This document shows positions 18,891-27,989 of a stretch of DNA of 64,000 bases, in pieces. The stretch is from assembly GCF_900187045.1 (NCBI RefSeq), contig NZ_LT906453.1, positions 1,674,001 to 1,738,000 on the forward strand. Reading direction: 5' to 3'. The notes under the pieces were generated by a model. It made no database searches, was not told the DNA's origin, and saw only the letters and a list, made by a program, of their open reading frames with translations. Origin of the DNA: Dermatophilus congolensis (GTDB taxonomy: Bacteria; Actinomycetota; Actinomycetes; Actinomycetales; Dermatophilaceae). The position numbers and the translations under genes are program-made. Position 1 is the first letter of the stretch, and every line of letters begins with the position of its first letter.

Positions 18891-21062
18891 ATGAGCACGA
18901 AGAATGACTTCGAGGTCGTCCTCGTCACCTACAAAAGCAGGGAACACGTAGAAGAGCTCGTCGCCGGATGGCCAGAAGAACTACCCATCGCCATCGTCGA
19001 CAACGGACAAGGCATCGACGGCCTAGACCAATGGGCTCGAAAACACCCCAATGTGCGCTACCTCGACGGCGGCAACGTCGGCTTCGCCCGCGCCGCCAAC
19101 AAAGGCGCATTCACCAGCAGCGCCCCCTTCGTCGTCTTCGTCAACCCCGACTCACGACCCACCATGAGCGACATGCAAGCCCTCGTCGACGGTCTAGCCG
19201 TTGACGTGCTCGCCGCCTCCCACGCCGCAACCATGGTCTCTACAAACGGAGTCGAAATGGGCGTCGGCGGATGGGAACCCACCGTCCCACGCACCATCGT
19301 TTACGCCGCCGGACTCCACAAACGCTTCCCCAAAGCCGGGGTCTACGCCAAACCCGAAATGGGCGAAAACGTCTCCGTCGAATGGACAACCGGCGCCTGC
19401 ATGGCAGTACGCACCGAACAGTTCCGCCGCCTAGAAGGATTCGACGAATCCTTCTACGTCTACTCCGAAGACATGTCGTTCGGCCGCCGCGCCCGTGAAG
19501 CAGGCCTAGCCGAAGTGCTCCGCTCAGACGTCATCGTTCCCCACGGCGCAGGCAATTCCGGAGCACCCAGCAAAGAAATGCTCCGCCTCCGCGGCGCCTC
19601 CTTCACCAATTACGTCAAGCGCTACCACACCGGCCCCGAAGCCAAAGTGATGCGCGGAGCCATGCTCGGCGGCTACGCCCTGCGCGCCGCCCGCGAACTG
19701 GCCCGCGGCGACCGCCCCCTGGCCAAGCTCTACGTTGAATACGCCAAAGGCGTCGCCACCGGCCGCGCCAACGTCGGCGGCCGTGAAGTAGCCCGCTCCC
19801 GCTTCCTCGAAACCTCACCCACCGCCCGAGCAGCAGGCGTACCCGGACTCCCATTCCTCTTCGTCACCAAAGAATTCGGCATCCCAGCAACCTCCGGAGG
19901 CATGCTGCGCACCCTAGCCATGGTGCGCTGGTTCGCCGAACGCGACGACGTCATCCTCGTCACCCCCAAAGGCGTCAAAAAAGCCAGCGGCAGCGGCGAG
20001 CACTTCACCGTCGAAGACATCTTCACCCCCAAGTCAGGGCCCTTCAGCCGCGTCGAAGACGCCACCAGCTTCATGCGATACCGCAGCCTAGGAGCCCTAC
20101 GACTGTGCGGCGACGCCGTTATCGAAGGAGTCCAGTACGCACTCGAGCAATACGGCCCCTTCCGCGGATCGATCATCGACCACACCAGCCTCTTCGCAAT
20201 CGCCGACATCCTCCCCGAAGGACTACCCGTCTGGCTGAGCACACACAACGTCGAATCCGACCTCATGGCCCAACGCGCCCACGCCGAAACCGGCGCCATG
20301 AAAGTCGCCGCCTACGCTGAAGCCGCCCTGCTCAAAACCCTCGAAAAAGGCACCGGGGCACGCCACCCCATGATCGTCTGCACCGAACACGACGCCCACC
20401 AAGCCCGCAAAGACGGCACCAGCACCGTAATCGTGGCTCGCAACGGCGTCACCCCACCACCACCGGAAAAACGACGCGGAGGCAGCCAAGCCGCCAAAAT
20501 CGACTCCCTCGAACTGCTCTTCACCGGAGCCCTCGACTGGCGCCCCAACATCAACGGCATCCTCTGGCTCATCGAATCACCCCAATGGGCCGACCTCATC
20601 TCCCGCCACCACGGACTCGTCCTAACCATCGCCGGACGCAACCCTTCCGAAGAATTCCGCGCCCGCGTCCAAGCAGCACCCGGAACCCGCCTCGAAGCAA
20701 ATGTGCCCAGCATGGCCCCCCTCCTCGAACGAGCACGACTAGGCATCGCCCCCCTCCTCGAAGGCGGCGGATCCCGCATCAAACTGCTCGAATACATTGG
20801 ATACGGCCTGCCCTCAGTCTCAACCCACGTCGGTGCATCCGGACTCGACGGACTCCCCGAAGGAGTCATCCGCACCACCTCCGAAGACCTCAGCCGCTTC
20901 TGCGAAGCAATCGAGATAGAACTGCTCCACGGAGAAAAAATCCTGCCCCAAGATGCCGTCGATGCGATGCTGGCCGTCTACGGCTGGGACGCGGCCCTAG
21001 CGCCCATCGAACAACTACTCGAAGCAGCAAAACCCGCACACACAGACACCACCACCGCCTAA
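18891..21062 (+). CDS. Two-domain glycosyltransferase (GT2 fused to GT4-like)
   Basis: A 723-residue fusion. Residues about 5-245 form a GT2 (GT-A fold) transferase of rhamnosyl-/galactofuranosyl-transferase type: 'VVLVTYKSREHVEEL', 'VDNGQG', the 'VFVNPDSRP' DxD-like motif near residue 84, and 'GFDESFYVYSEDMSFGRR' near residue 183. After a linker, residues about 310-700 form a GT-B transferase: 'PATSGGMLRTLAMV' and the donor-site block 'GIAPLLEGGGSRIKLLEYI' near residue 618. Both catalytic regions look intact, so one polypeptide might add two sugars in sequence. The start has a clear GGGGAGA ribosome-binding site. It lies divergent from the sugar-phosphate transferase and is followed by a strong terminator. 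No membrane segment is obvious. Confidence 0.9.
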   Translation: MSTKNDFEVVLVTYKSREHVEELVAGWPEELPIAIVDNGQGIDGLDQWARKHPNVRYLDGGNVGFARAANKGAFTSSAPFVVFVNPDSRPTMSDMQALVDGLAVDVLAASHAATMVSTNGVEMGVGGWEPTVPRTIVYAAGLHKRFPKAGVYAKPEMGENVSVEWTTGACMAVRTEQFRRLEGFDESFYVYSEDMSFGRRAREAGLAEVLRSDVIVPHGAGNSGAPSKEMLRLRGASFTNYVKRYHTGPEAKVMRGAMLGGYALRAARELARGDRPLAKLYVEYAKGVATGRANVGGREVARSRFLETSPTARAAGVPGLPFLFVTKEFGIPATSGGMLRTLAMVRWFAERDDVILVTPKGVKKASGSGEHFTVEDIFTPKSGPFSRVEDATSFMRYRSLGALRLCGDAVIEGVQYALEQYGPFRGSIIDHTSLFAIADILPEGLPVWLSTHNVESDLMAQRAHAETGAMKVAAYAEAALLKTLEKGTGARHPMIVCTEHDAHQARKDGTSTVIVARNGVTPPPPEKRRGGSQAAKIDSLELLFTGALDWRPNINGILWLIESPQWADLISRHHGLVLTIAGRNPSEEFRARVQAAPGTRLEANVPSMAPLLERARLGIAPLLEGGGSRIKLLEYIGYGLPSVSTHVGASGLDGLPEGVIRTTSEDLSRFCEAIEIELLHGEKILPQDAVDAMLAVYGWDAALAPIEQLLEAAKPAHTDTTTA

Positions 21063-21087
21063 ACACCACACCTGAACAAGCTAACTG

Positions 21088-21125
21088 TGTAGGGGGCCGA
21101 TGGGACACCATCGGCCCCCTACACG
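21088..21125. terminator. Intrinsic terminator after the glycosyltransferase
   Basis: Perfect 17-base arms at 21088-21104 and 21109-21125 enclose a 4-base loop, 25 bases after the glycosyltransferase stop. The stem ends with TACAC and no long T-run, so its strength rests on the stem. Confidence 0.8.
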
Positions 21126-21237
21126 CACCCCTGGCCCCCGGGGGAAGCAGCAGGCGCCTGAAGGAACACCTCAGAAAAGTCGCCCTCACACCCGACAGGA
21201 AAGCGACTCTTTCTCCCCACTCGAAAGCGCCCTACCC

Positions 21238-23199
21238 ATGCGTCCACACCACGCCACCACACGCGCCCTGGCCGCCTTCACCCTCCTCGCCCTGGCCGCG
21301 CCCACCAGCATCGCCCTCGCCGCCACACCCGCCCCCGGCAACACCATCCGCATCACCACCGCCCTCACCCCAATCACCGACACCCACGGTCACACCTGGA
21401 GCCCCACCAGCGGATTCGACACCGGAGACAAATCCACCTCCTACTGGGGAAACTACGACATCGCCGGAACCACCGAAGACGAGCTCTACCGCCACGAACA
21501 CGTCCGCATGAACTCCTGGACAACACCCCTACCCAACGGCACCTACACCATCACCCTCAAAATGCGCGAAGCCTGGTGGGACAAACCCGGTCAACGCGTC
21601 TTCTCCGTCACCGCCGAAGGAAACCCCGCCCTGGACAACATCGACATCATCAAAGCCGTCGGGAAAAACCACGCCTACGACCGCACCTTCAACACCACCA
21701 TCACCGACGGCCACCTCAACCTCGGATTCACCGCCACCGCAGACAGCGCCCTCATCTCCGCCATCGACATCACCCCCACCACACCCCCCAGCAAACCCAA
21801 CCCCCCAGCCCAGCCCGCACCCACAACCAGCACCACAGTGCTGCGCATGACCACCTACACCAAACCCATCAAAGACGCCGCTGGCAACACCTACATCGCT
21901 CGCCGCGGCTTCACCGGCGGAGACCTCGTCGAACCACTCCCACCCACCACCGACATCAAAGGCACCACCAGCGACACCCTCTACCGCCCCGAACTCATCC
22001 GCTGGAAAAACTGGTCCCACCCCCTACCCAACGGCACCTACACCATCACCCTCCACACCAGAGAAGCCTTCTGGAATAAACCCGGCCAACGCATCTTCGA
22101 CATCAAAGCCGAAGGAACCACCAAACTCACCAACATCGACATCTACAAAGCCGCAGGCAAAAACACCGCCCACGACCTACGCCTAACCACCACAGTCACC
22201 GACGGTCGACTCGACATCACCCCCATCAACAAAACCAACCTCGCACTCCTATCAGCCATCACCATCACCCGAACCGACAAAAAACCCGCACCCCCCAGCA
22301 ATCCCAAACCCCCCACCACAACCCAACGACCCAGTGGCATGCCCTTCGACTCAGGCCTCTTCCCCATGCACCGCGCCGACATCGCCACCCAGTTCATCCA
22401 ACACCGAGGACGAGCCGCCGACGTCATCACCGTCTTCCCCAGCCGAGAAAACTGGGCCGAAATGTCCAACGACTGGTTCATGGACAACCAACGCATCCCC
22501 ACCCGCTACACAGGCACCCTCGACGTCGGCGTCCCCCTTTGGCCCGACGACGGCAACCTCACCACCGCAAGCACCGGCGGCTACAACACCCAATGGGAAA
22601 ACTTCGGCCGCATGATCGCCGCAAAATACCCCACCGCATACATCCGCCTCGGCTGGGAAATGAACCTCCCCGGCTGGAAACACGCCGCCTACGCCCACAG
22701 CGCCACCCAATGGAAACAGGCCTACCGCCACGCCGTCACCGCACTACGCAAAAGCGGCCCACGTCTACGCATCGCCTGGGTAGTCAACGAAGGCCCCGGA
22801 CAAACCGACACCACCGACGCACGCACCTTCTACCCCGGCGATGACTGCGTCGACTACATCGGCATGGACGCCTACGACTGGGACCCCGGCTACACAAACG
22901 ACACCAACATCGCCCACCACCGCGACGCCCCCTACGGCTGGAACTTCTGGCTCAACTTCGCCAAAACCCACAACAAAAAATTCGTCCTACCCGAATGGGG
23001 AATCGCCCCAGCAAACCCCAACAGCGGCGGCGACAACCCCCGCTACATCGCCTTCGTCTACGACTGGCTAACCCGCAATGCCCGCTGGATCGGATACGAG
23101 TCCTACTTCCACGAAAACGCCCCCTACATCCGCTCCAACCTCTTCACCGACAACCCCCACGCCACAGCCGAATACCTCCACCGCATGAAACGCCCCTGA
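21238..23199 (+). CDS. Secreted protein with two malectin-like domains and a GH26-like glycoside hydrolase domain
   Basis: A 653-residue exported protein. A signal peptide covers roughly residues 1-30 ('FTLLALAAPTSIALAA'). Two repeated malectin-like carbohydrate-binding domains follow (about 36-180 and 200-345); both share blocks such as 'PLPNGTYTITL' and 'FSVTAEG/FDIKAEG'. A Pro-rich linker leads to a catalytic domain (about 365-653) with clan GH-A features: acid/base candidate E474 in 'RLGWEMN' and nucleophile candidate E586 in 'VLPEWGI'. This resembles GH26 endo-mannanase/glucanase families, but the substrate is unknown. ATG 21238 is chosen for the signal peptide; its ribosome-binding site is weak, and the frame is open upstream to 21100. 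Next to polysaccharide genes, it may trim or release the product. Confidence 0.82.
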   Translation: MRPHHATTRALAAFTLLALAAPTSIALAATPAPGNTIRITTALTPITDTHGHTWSPTSGFDTGDKSTSYWGNYDIAGTTEDELYRHEHVRMNSWTTPLPNGTYTITLKMREAWWDKPGQRVFSVTAEGNPALDNIDIIKAVGKNHAYDRTFNTTITDGHLNLGFTATADSALISAIDITPTTPPSKPNPPAQPAPTTSTTVLRMTTYTKPIKDAAGNTYIARRGFTGGDLVEPLPPTTDIKGTTSDTLYRPELIRWKNWSHPLPNGTYTITLHTREAFWNKPGQRIFDIKAEGTTKLTNIDIYKAAGKNTAHDLRLTTTVTDGRLDITPINKTNLALLSAITITRTDKKPAPPSNPKPPTTTQRPSGMPFDSGLFPMHRADIATQFIQHRGRAADVITVFPSRENWAEMSNDWFMDNQRIPTRYTGTLDVGVPLWPDDGNLTTASTGGYNTQWENFGRMIAAKYPTAYIRLGWEMNLPGWKHAAYAHSATQWKQAYRHAVTALRKSGPRLRIAWVVNEGPGQTDTTDARTFYPGDDCVDYIGMDAYDWDPGYTNDTNIAHHRDAPYGWNFWLNFAKTHNKKFVLPEWGIAPANPNSGGDNPRYIAFVYDWLTRNARWIGYESYFHENAPYIRSNLFTDNPHATAEYLHRMKRP

Positions 23200-23225
23200 C
23201 CCAACCCACACGCCACAATGAACCC

Positions 23226-24500
23226 ATGGCGACCACACATCCAGCCACCCCCAGCCTCACCACACCGCAGGCCGCCGACGCCGAACGCGCCCGCGGCCTG
23301 CGCATCATGCGCACCGTCGCCACCGCCCTACTCATCATCGCCGCCATCGTCTACGCCCTCACCTTCGGCCACGACGGGCCCTGGGAATACGTCAACGCCA
23401 CCGCAGAAGCTGCCATGATCGGCGCCCTCGCCGACTGGTTCGCCGTCACCGCCATCTTCCGCCACCCCCTAGGCCTACCCATCCCACACACCGCCCTCAT
23501 ACCCCGCAAAAAAGACACCGTCGCCACCAGCCTCGAAGACTTCTTCCTCGGCTACTTCCTCACCCCCGACGCCGTCCGACAACGAGTCCAAACCATGAAC
23601 ATCGCCCAACGCACCGGACGATGGCTCACCGAAGATGACCACGCCGAACGCGTCGTCCACCGACTCGCCCCCGTCGCAGCCCGCGCACTCAACAGCGTCG
23701 ACGACAACGAAATCCGCGGCTTCATCAACCACACCCTCGTCCCCAAACTCACCCACGAACCCATCAGCCCCCTAGCCGGAGCCCTCCTGGACGAAATCGT
23801 CACCGACCGCATCCACACCGGCCTAGTTGACCTACTCCTCGACGAAGCCCTCGCCTGGCTCCTAGACAACCCCGAACAATTCAGCACACTCATCGCCGAC
23901 CGCGCCCCCACCTGGACCCCCGACTGGCTCAACGGAATCGTCACCGACCGCGTCCACACCGAATGCGTCAAATGGATCCAAGAAGTCCGATCCACCCCCT
24001 ACCACCGCGTACGCCAAGCCATCGACGACCTCCTCACCGACCTAGCCCGCGACCTCCAAAACGACCCCACAGTCATGGAACGCACCGAAGCACTCAAAAC
24101 ACGACTGCTCACCCACCCCCAAACCACCGAAACAGCTATCCACCTCTGGGAAGCACTCGTCAACGTCGGACAACGCGCCCTCACCGACACCGACAGCCAC
24201 CTCATCAACCGCGCCACCGACGAACTACGCGCATTCGGACAACGACTTCTCACCGACCCACAGCTAGCCCAAACCGTCACCAACCGTCTGGCATCCTCCG
24301 CCGAAGCCCTCATCGCCACCTTCGGACGCGACATCGCCACCGTCATCTCCCAAGTCATCCGCTCCTGGGACGGCAAAGAAGCAGCCGAACGCATCGAACT
24401 ACACGTCGGCAAAGACCTCCAATACATCCGCATCAACGGCACCATCGTCGGCGGCCTTGCCGGCCTACTCATCCACACCATCTCCCACCTACTGCTGTGA
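23226..24500 (+). CDS. DUF445 family membrane protein
   Basis: A 424-residue member of the DUF445 (YheB/YjiN-like) family of unknown function. It has one N-terminal membrane helix (about residues 28-50), the conserved 'GALADWFAVTAIFRHPLG' block near residue 65 with 'IPHTALIPRKKD', a long helical soluble region, and a C-terminal hydrophobic segment ('TIVGGLAGLLIHTISHLLL'). ATG 23226 is chosen because conserved sequence begins soon after; the frame is open from 22995 inside the upstream gene. It stands alone between the glycoside hydrolase and the ABC importer, and nothing in the context suggests a specific job. Confidence 0.85.
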   Translation: MATTHPATPSLTTPQAADAERARGLRIMRTVATALLIIAAIVYALTFGHDGPWEYVNATAEAAMIGALADWFAVTAIFRHPLGLPIPHTALIPRKKDTVATSLEDFFLGYFLTPDAVRQRVQTMNIAQRTGRWLTEDDHAERVVHRLAPVAARALNSVDDNEIRGFINHTLVPKLTHEPISPLAGALLDEIVTDRIHTGLVDLLLDEALAWLLDNPEQFSTLIADRAPTWTPDWLNGIVTDRVHTECVKWIQEVRSTPYHRVRQAIDDLLTDLARDLQNDPTVMERTEALKTRLLTHPQTTETAIHLWEALVNVGQRALTDTDSHLINRATDELRAFGQRLLTDPQLAQTVTNRLASSAEALIATFGRDIATVISQVIRSWDGKEAAERIELHVGKDLQYIRINGTIVGGLAGLLIHTISHLLL

Positions 24501-24643
24501 GAGAACAACAGACAAAACCGCACGTCCTCCACAACCCACCCCACCCCTGACGTATGCTGCGACGGCACCGGAATCTTCCCCGCACCGACACCGTGGGCCC
24601 GCCACACCTGGTGCATCAATGCAGGTGGACAACAGGAGGACCG

Positions 24644-26140
24644 ATGACCCGCCGCCTCGTCAAGACCCTCGCAAGCGCGCTCGCACTGGCCACGATCGCC
24701 GCATGCTCGGCCGGGTCCACTAACGAAGACCCATCCTCCGGAACCCGACTCACCGTCGGATTCACCGCCGAACCAGTCAGCCTCGACTTCACCAAAAACG
24801 ACGGCGCCGCTATCCCCGAAGCCCTCCTAGGCAACGTCTACGAAGGCCTCGTCACCCTCGACGAACACGGCATGATCGTGCCCGCCCTCGCCAGCTCCTG
24901 GACCGTCTCCAACGACCGCAAGGTCTACACCTTCAAACTCGTCGACGACGCCAAATTCGCCTCCGGAGCCCCCTTCACCGCTGAAGACGCCGTCTACTCC
25001 ATCAACCGCGTCTCCACCGACTGGACCACCTCCGTAGCCGACTACATGGACGTCGTCGAAAAAGCCGAAGCCACAGCCCCCAACGAACTACGCGTCACCC
25101 TCGAACGCCCCAGCAACGACTGGCTCTACCGCATGACCACCCGCGTCGGAGCCATGTTCAGCCGCAACGACAAAAGCGACCACGCCACCACCACCAACGG
25201 CACCGGCCCCTACACCGTAACCAGCTGGAAACGCGGCGACTCACTCCAACTAGGCCCCAACCCACACTTCGCCGGAACCACCCCCCACTTCCGCAACGTC
25301 ACCCTGCGCTACTTCAAAGACGGCAACGCACTCAACAACGCCCTCCTCTCCGGCGGCATCGACATCATCAGCAACCTCGCCTCACCCGAATCACTCGGCC
25401 AATTCAAAAACCGACCCGAATACAAAATCACCGAAGGCACCACCACCGGCGAAGTCCTCCTAGCCTTCAACAACGCCACCGGACCTTTCACCGACGAACG
25501 CGTCCGCCAAGCCGCACGCACCGCCATCGACAAACCCAGCCTCCTCAAAACCTGCTGGGCCGGAAAAGGCACCCACATCGGCTCCATGGTCCCGCCCACC
25601 GACCCCTGGTACGAAGACACCACCCACAACCACCCCTACGACCAAGACAAAGCCAAAGCCCTCCTCGCCTCCGCCGGCACCCCCAACCCCACCATCCGGC
25701 TACGCCTACCCAACACGGCCTACGCCATCTCCTGCGGCCAAGTCGTCAAAAGCGACCTCGAAGCCGTCGGCTTCACCGTCCAACTCGACCAACTCGAATT
25801 CCCTGCCGCATGGCTCTCCCAAGTCATGAAAAGCAAGGACTACGACGCCACCATCATCGCCCACGTAGAACCCCGCGACATGGGCCGCGTCTTCTCACCC
25901 AACTACTACCTCGGCTACAACGACCCCGAATTCACCCGCCTCATCGAAGAAGCCGACCAAGGCACCCCCGCCCAAGAAATCGAAAACCTCAAAGCAGCAG
26001 CACAACGCATCTCCGAACACGCCGCCGCTGACTTCCTCTTCCTCATGCCTCACCTCGTCGTCCACAAATCAGACCTCACCGGAATCAGAGCCAACGACAC
26101 CTCCGAGTCCTTCGACCTGACCCGCATCGCCCGCAAATAA
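24644..26140 (+). CDS. ABC transporter substrate-binding lipoprotein, peptide/nickel/opine type
   Basis: Family 5 extracellular solute-binding protein (498 aa) that captures the ligand outside the membrane for the importer encoded downstream. A lipoprotein signal peptide ends in the lipobox 'LATIAAC' (lipidated Cys near residue 24). Typical blocks are 'LLGNVYEGLVTLDEHGMIVP', 'SWTVSNDRKVYTFKL' and 'PFTAEDAVYSINRV'. ATG 24644 has an AGGAGG ribosome-binding site 4-5 bases upstream. First gene of a five-gene run: binding protein, two permeases, a double ATPase and yigZ. The ligand (oligopeptide, glutathione, opine or similar) cannot be decided. Confidence 0.93.
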   Translation: MTRRLVKTLASALALATIAACSAGSTNEDPSSGTRLTVGFTAEPVSLDFTKNDGAAIPEALLGNVYEGLVTLDEHGMIVPALASSWTVSNDRKVYTFKLVDDAKFASGAPFTAEDAVYSINRVSTDWTTSVADYMDVVEKAEATAPNELRVTLERPSNDWLYRMTTRVGAMFSRNDKSDHATTTNGTGPYTVTSWKRGDSLQLGPNPHFAGTTPHFRNVTLRYFKDGNALNNALLSGGIDIISNLASPESLGQFKNRPEYKITEGTTTGEVLLAFNNATGPFTDERVRQAARTAIDKPSLLKTCWAGKGTHIGSMVPPTDPWYEDTTHNHPYDQDKAKALLASAGTPNPTIRLRLPNTAYAISCGQVVKSDLEAVGFTVQLDQLEFPAAWLSQVMKSKDYDATIIAHVEPRDMGRVFSPNYYLGYNDPEFTRLIEEADQGTPAQEIENLKAAAQRISEHAAADFLFLMPHLVVHKSDLTGIRANDTSESFDLTRIARK

Positions 26141-26166
26141 ACACCACGACCGAGCGGCACCACCCC

Positions 26167-27162
26167 ATGACTACACCCCCTCCAGAGGGAGCCACCCCCA
26201 CCCGGCAACCACCACGGGCAACCACACCCCTACAACGAATAACCAACCTCGCGGCATCCCTCCTAGCCGCATCCATACTCGTGTTCACATTCATGAACAT
26301 CCTGCCCGGGGACCCCGCCCGCATCGCCCTAGGACTTAACGCCTCCGACGAAGCCGTCGCCGCGCTACGCACCCAATACGGCCTCGACCGCCCCCTACTG
26401 ACCCAATACTTCGACTGGATCCACAGCCTCATCACCCTCGACCTAGGAAACAGCTACGTCACCGGCGCAGCCATCACCCCCCAAATCCTGGACCGCGCCG
26501 CCGTCACCTGCTGGCTCGTCGCCGCAGGACTGGTCATCGCCCTACTCATCGCCATCCCCGCAGGCATCCACGCGGCCCTACGCCACCGCCATGCCGACGG
26601 CATCGCCATCTCAACCCTCAGCCAAATCGGCGTATCCCTACCCTCCTTCCTCGTCGCCATCATCCTCGTCACCCTTCTATCCGTCCACGCCGGACTCCTC
26701 CCCAGCTCCGGATGGGCCGTCCCAGCCCACAACCCCACCAGCTTCCTCGCCCACCTCACCCTGCCAGCCCTGTCCCTGGGCCTCGTCCAAGGCGCCATCC
26801 TCACCCGCTACATCCGCGCCGCCGTACTCGAAACCTGGCACCAAGACCACATCCGCACCGCCCGCTCAACAGGCATCAGCACCCCCCACCTCATCACCAC
26901 CCACGTACTACGCAACACCGCCATCCCCGTCATCACCATCCTGGGCATCCAACTAGCCAGCATGCTCATCGGAGCCGTCATCATCGAACAAGTCTTCGCC
27001 ATCCCCGGCCTCGGATCCCTCCTGCTCGACGCCGTCGGCAACCGCGACCTACTCGTCATCCAAGACGTCGTCATGCTCCTAGTCATCGCCATCCTCATCC
27101 TCAACACCCTCGTCGACCTGCTCTACACCCTCCTCAACCCCCGAATCCGGGTCCACGCATGA
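26167..27162 (+). CDS. ABC transporter permease, DppB type
   Basis: First membrane subunit of the peptide-type importer (331 aa). It has six membrane segments: one near residue 30 ('SLLAASILVFTFMNILPGDP'), the others from about residue 115 on. The hallmark 'MNILPGDPARIALG' and 'YGLDRPLLTQYFDWI' of the DppB/OppB family are present. The EAA-like ATPase-contact loop is around 'TARSTGISTPHLITTHVLRN'. Begins 26 bases after the binding-protein gene; the ATGA overlap with the second permease indicates translational coupling. Confidence 0.93.
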   Translation: MTTPPPEGATPTRQPPRATTPLQRITNLAASLLAASILVFTFMNILPGDPARIALGLNASDEAVAALRTQYGLDRPLLTQYFDWIHSLITLDLGNSYVTGAAITPQILDRAAVTCWLVAAGLVIALLIAIPAGIHAALRHRHADGIAISTLSQIGVSLPSFLVAIILVTLLSVHAGLLPSSGWAVPAHNPTSFLAHLTLPALSLGLVQGAILTRYIRAAVLETWHQDHIRTARSTGISTPHLITTHVLRNTAIPVITILGIQLASMLIGAVIIEQVFAIPGLGSLLLDAVGNRDLLVIQDVVMLLVIAILILNTLVDLLYTLLNPRIRVHA

Positions 27163-27989
27163 ACAAACACCGCCGCCTACCCGCCCTCCTCATCACCGGC
27201 GCAGCCCTATCAAGCCTGGTCATCCTCGCCGCAGCCTGCTCCTTCATCTGGACCCCCTACGACCCCACCGCCATGCACCCAACCCAACGACTCCAAGGCA
27301 TAACCGCACAACACTGGCTCGGAACAGACAAATTCGGCCGCGACGTATTCAGCCAAATCCTCGTCGGAGCACGCACCACCCTCACCGTAGGCATCACATC
27401 CGTGGCCATATCCGCACTCATCGGTGTCCCACTAGGCATCCTCGCAGCCATGGGCCCCCGCCCCATCAGCACCACCCTCCTACGCGCCGCCGACATCCTC
27501 CTGGCCTTCCCTGCACTCCTCCTAGCCATCATGCTCGGCGCCATCTTCGGCAGCAGCACCCTCACCGCCGTCACCGCCATCGGCATCGCCGGAATCCCCA
27601 CCTTCCTACGCATCACCCGCGCCAACGCCCTACGCATCCTCACCAGCGACTACATCGCCGCCGCACAACTAGCCGGACGCAGCCCCTGGTCCATTGCCTA
27701 CACCCACATCTGGCCCGGAATCCGCGGCACCATCATCATTCAATGCTCCGTCGCCTTCGCCATGGCCATCCTCGCCGAAGCAGCACTCAGCTTCCTCGGC
27801 CTAGGCACCCCACCACCCCAACCCTCCTGGGGCCGCATGCTCCAAGAAGGACAAGAATTCCTCTACTCCCACGCCGGACTCGCGCTCATCCCCGGAACAG
27901 CCATCGCCACCGCCGTACTCGGATTCAACCTCCTCGGAGACGGACTGCGCGACCTCACCGATCCCCGACTACGAGGACGACACCGATGA
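27159..27989 (+). CDS. ABC transporter permease, DppC type
   Basis: Second membrane subunit (276 aa). An N-terminal helix precedes the OppC-N-type motif 'WLGTDKFGRDVFSQILVGAR', and the BPD_transp_1 core follows, with the EAA loop 'AAQLAGRSPWSIAYTHIWPG'. The frame is open well upstream inside the previous gene, but ATG 27159 gives the standard DppC N-terminus and a four-base overlap with the preceding stop. It overlaps the ATPase gene by the same ATGA arrangement. Confidence 0.93.
   Translation: MNKHRRLPALLITGAALSSLVILAAACSFIWTPYDPTAMHPTQRLQGITAQHWLGTDKFGRDVFSQILVGARTTLTVGITSVAISALIGVPLGILAAMGPRPISTTLLRAADILLAFPALLLAIMLGAIFGSSTLTAVTAIGIAGIPTFLRITRANALRILTSDYIAAAQLAGRSPWSIAYTHIWPGIRGTIIIQCSVAFAMAILAEAALSFLGLGTPPPQPSWGRMLQEGQEFLYSHAGLALIPGTAIATAVLGFNLLGDGLRDLTDPRLRGRHR

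Noticed and set aside
20585-21511. 308-codon plus-strand frame overlapping the glycosyltransferase end
   Set aside because: Arg/Pro/His-rich translation is the out-of-frame reading of a C-rich gene, and it crosses a strong terminator.
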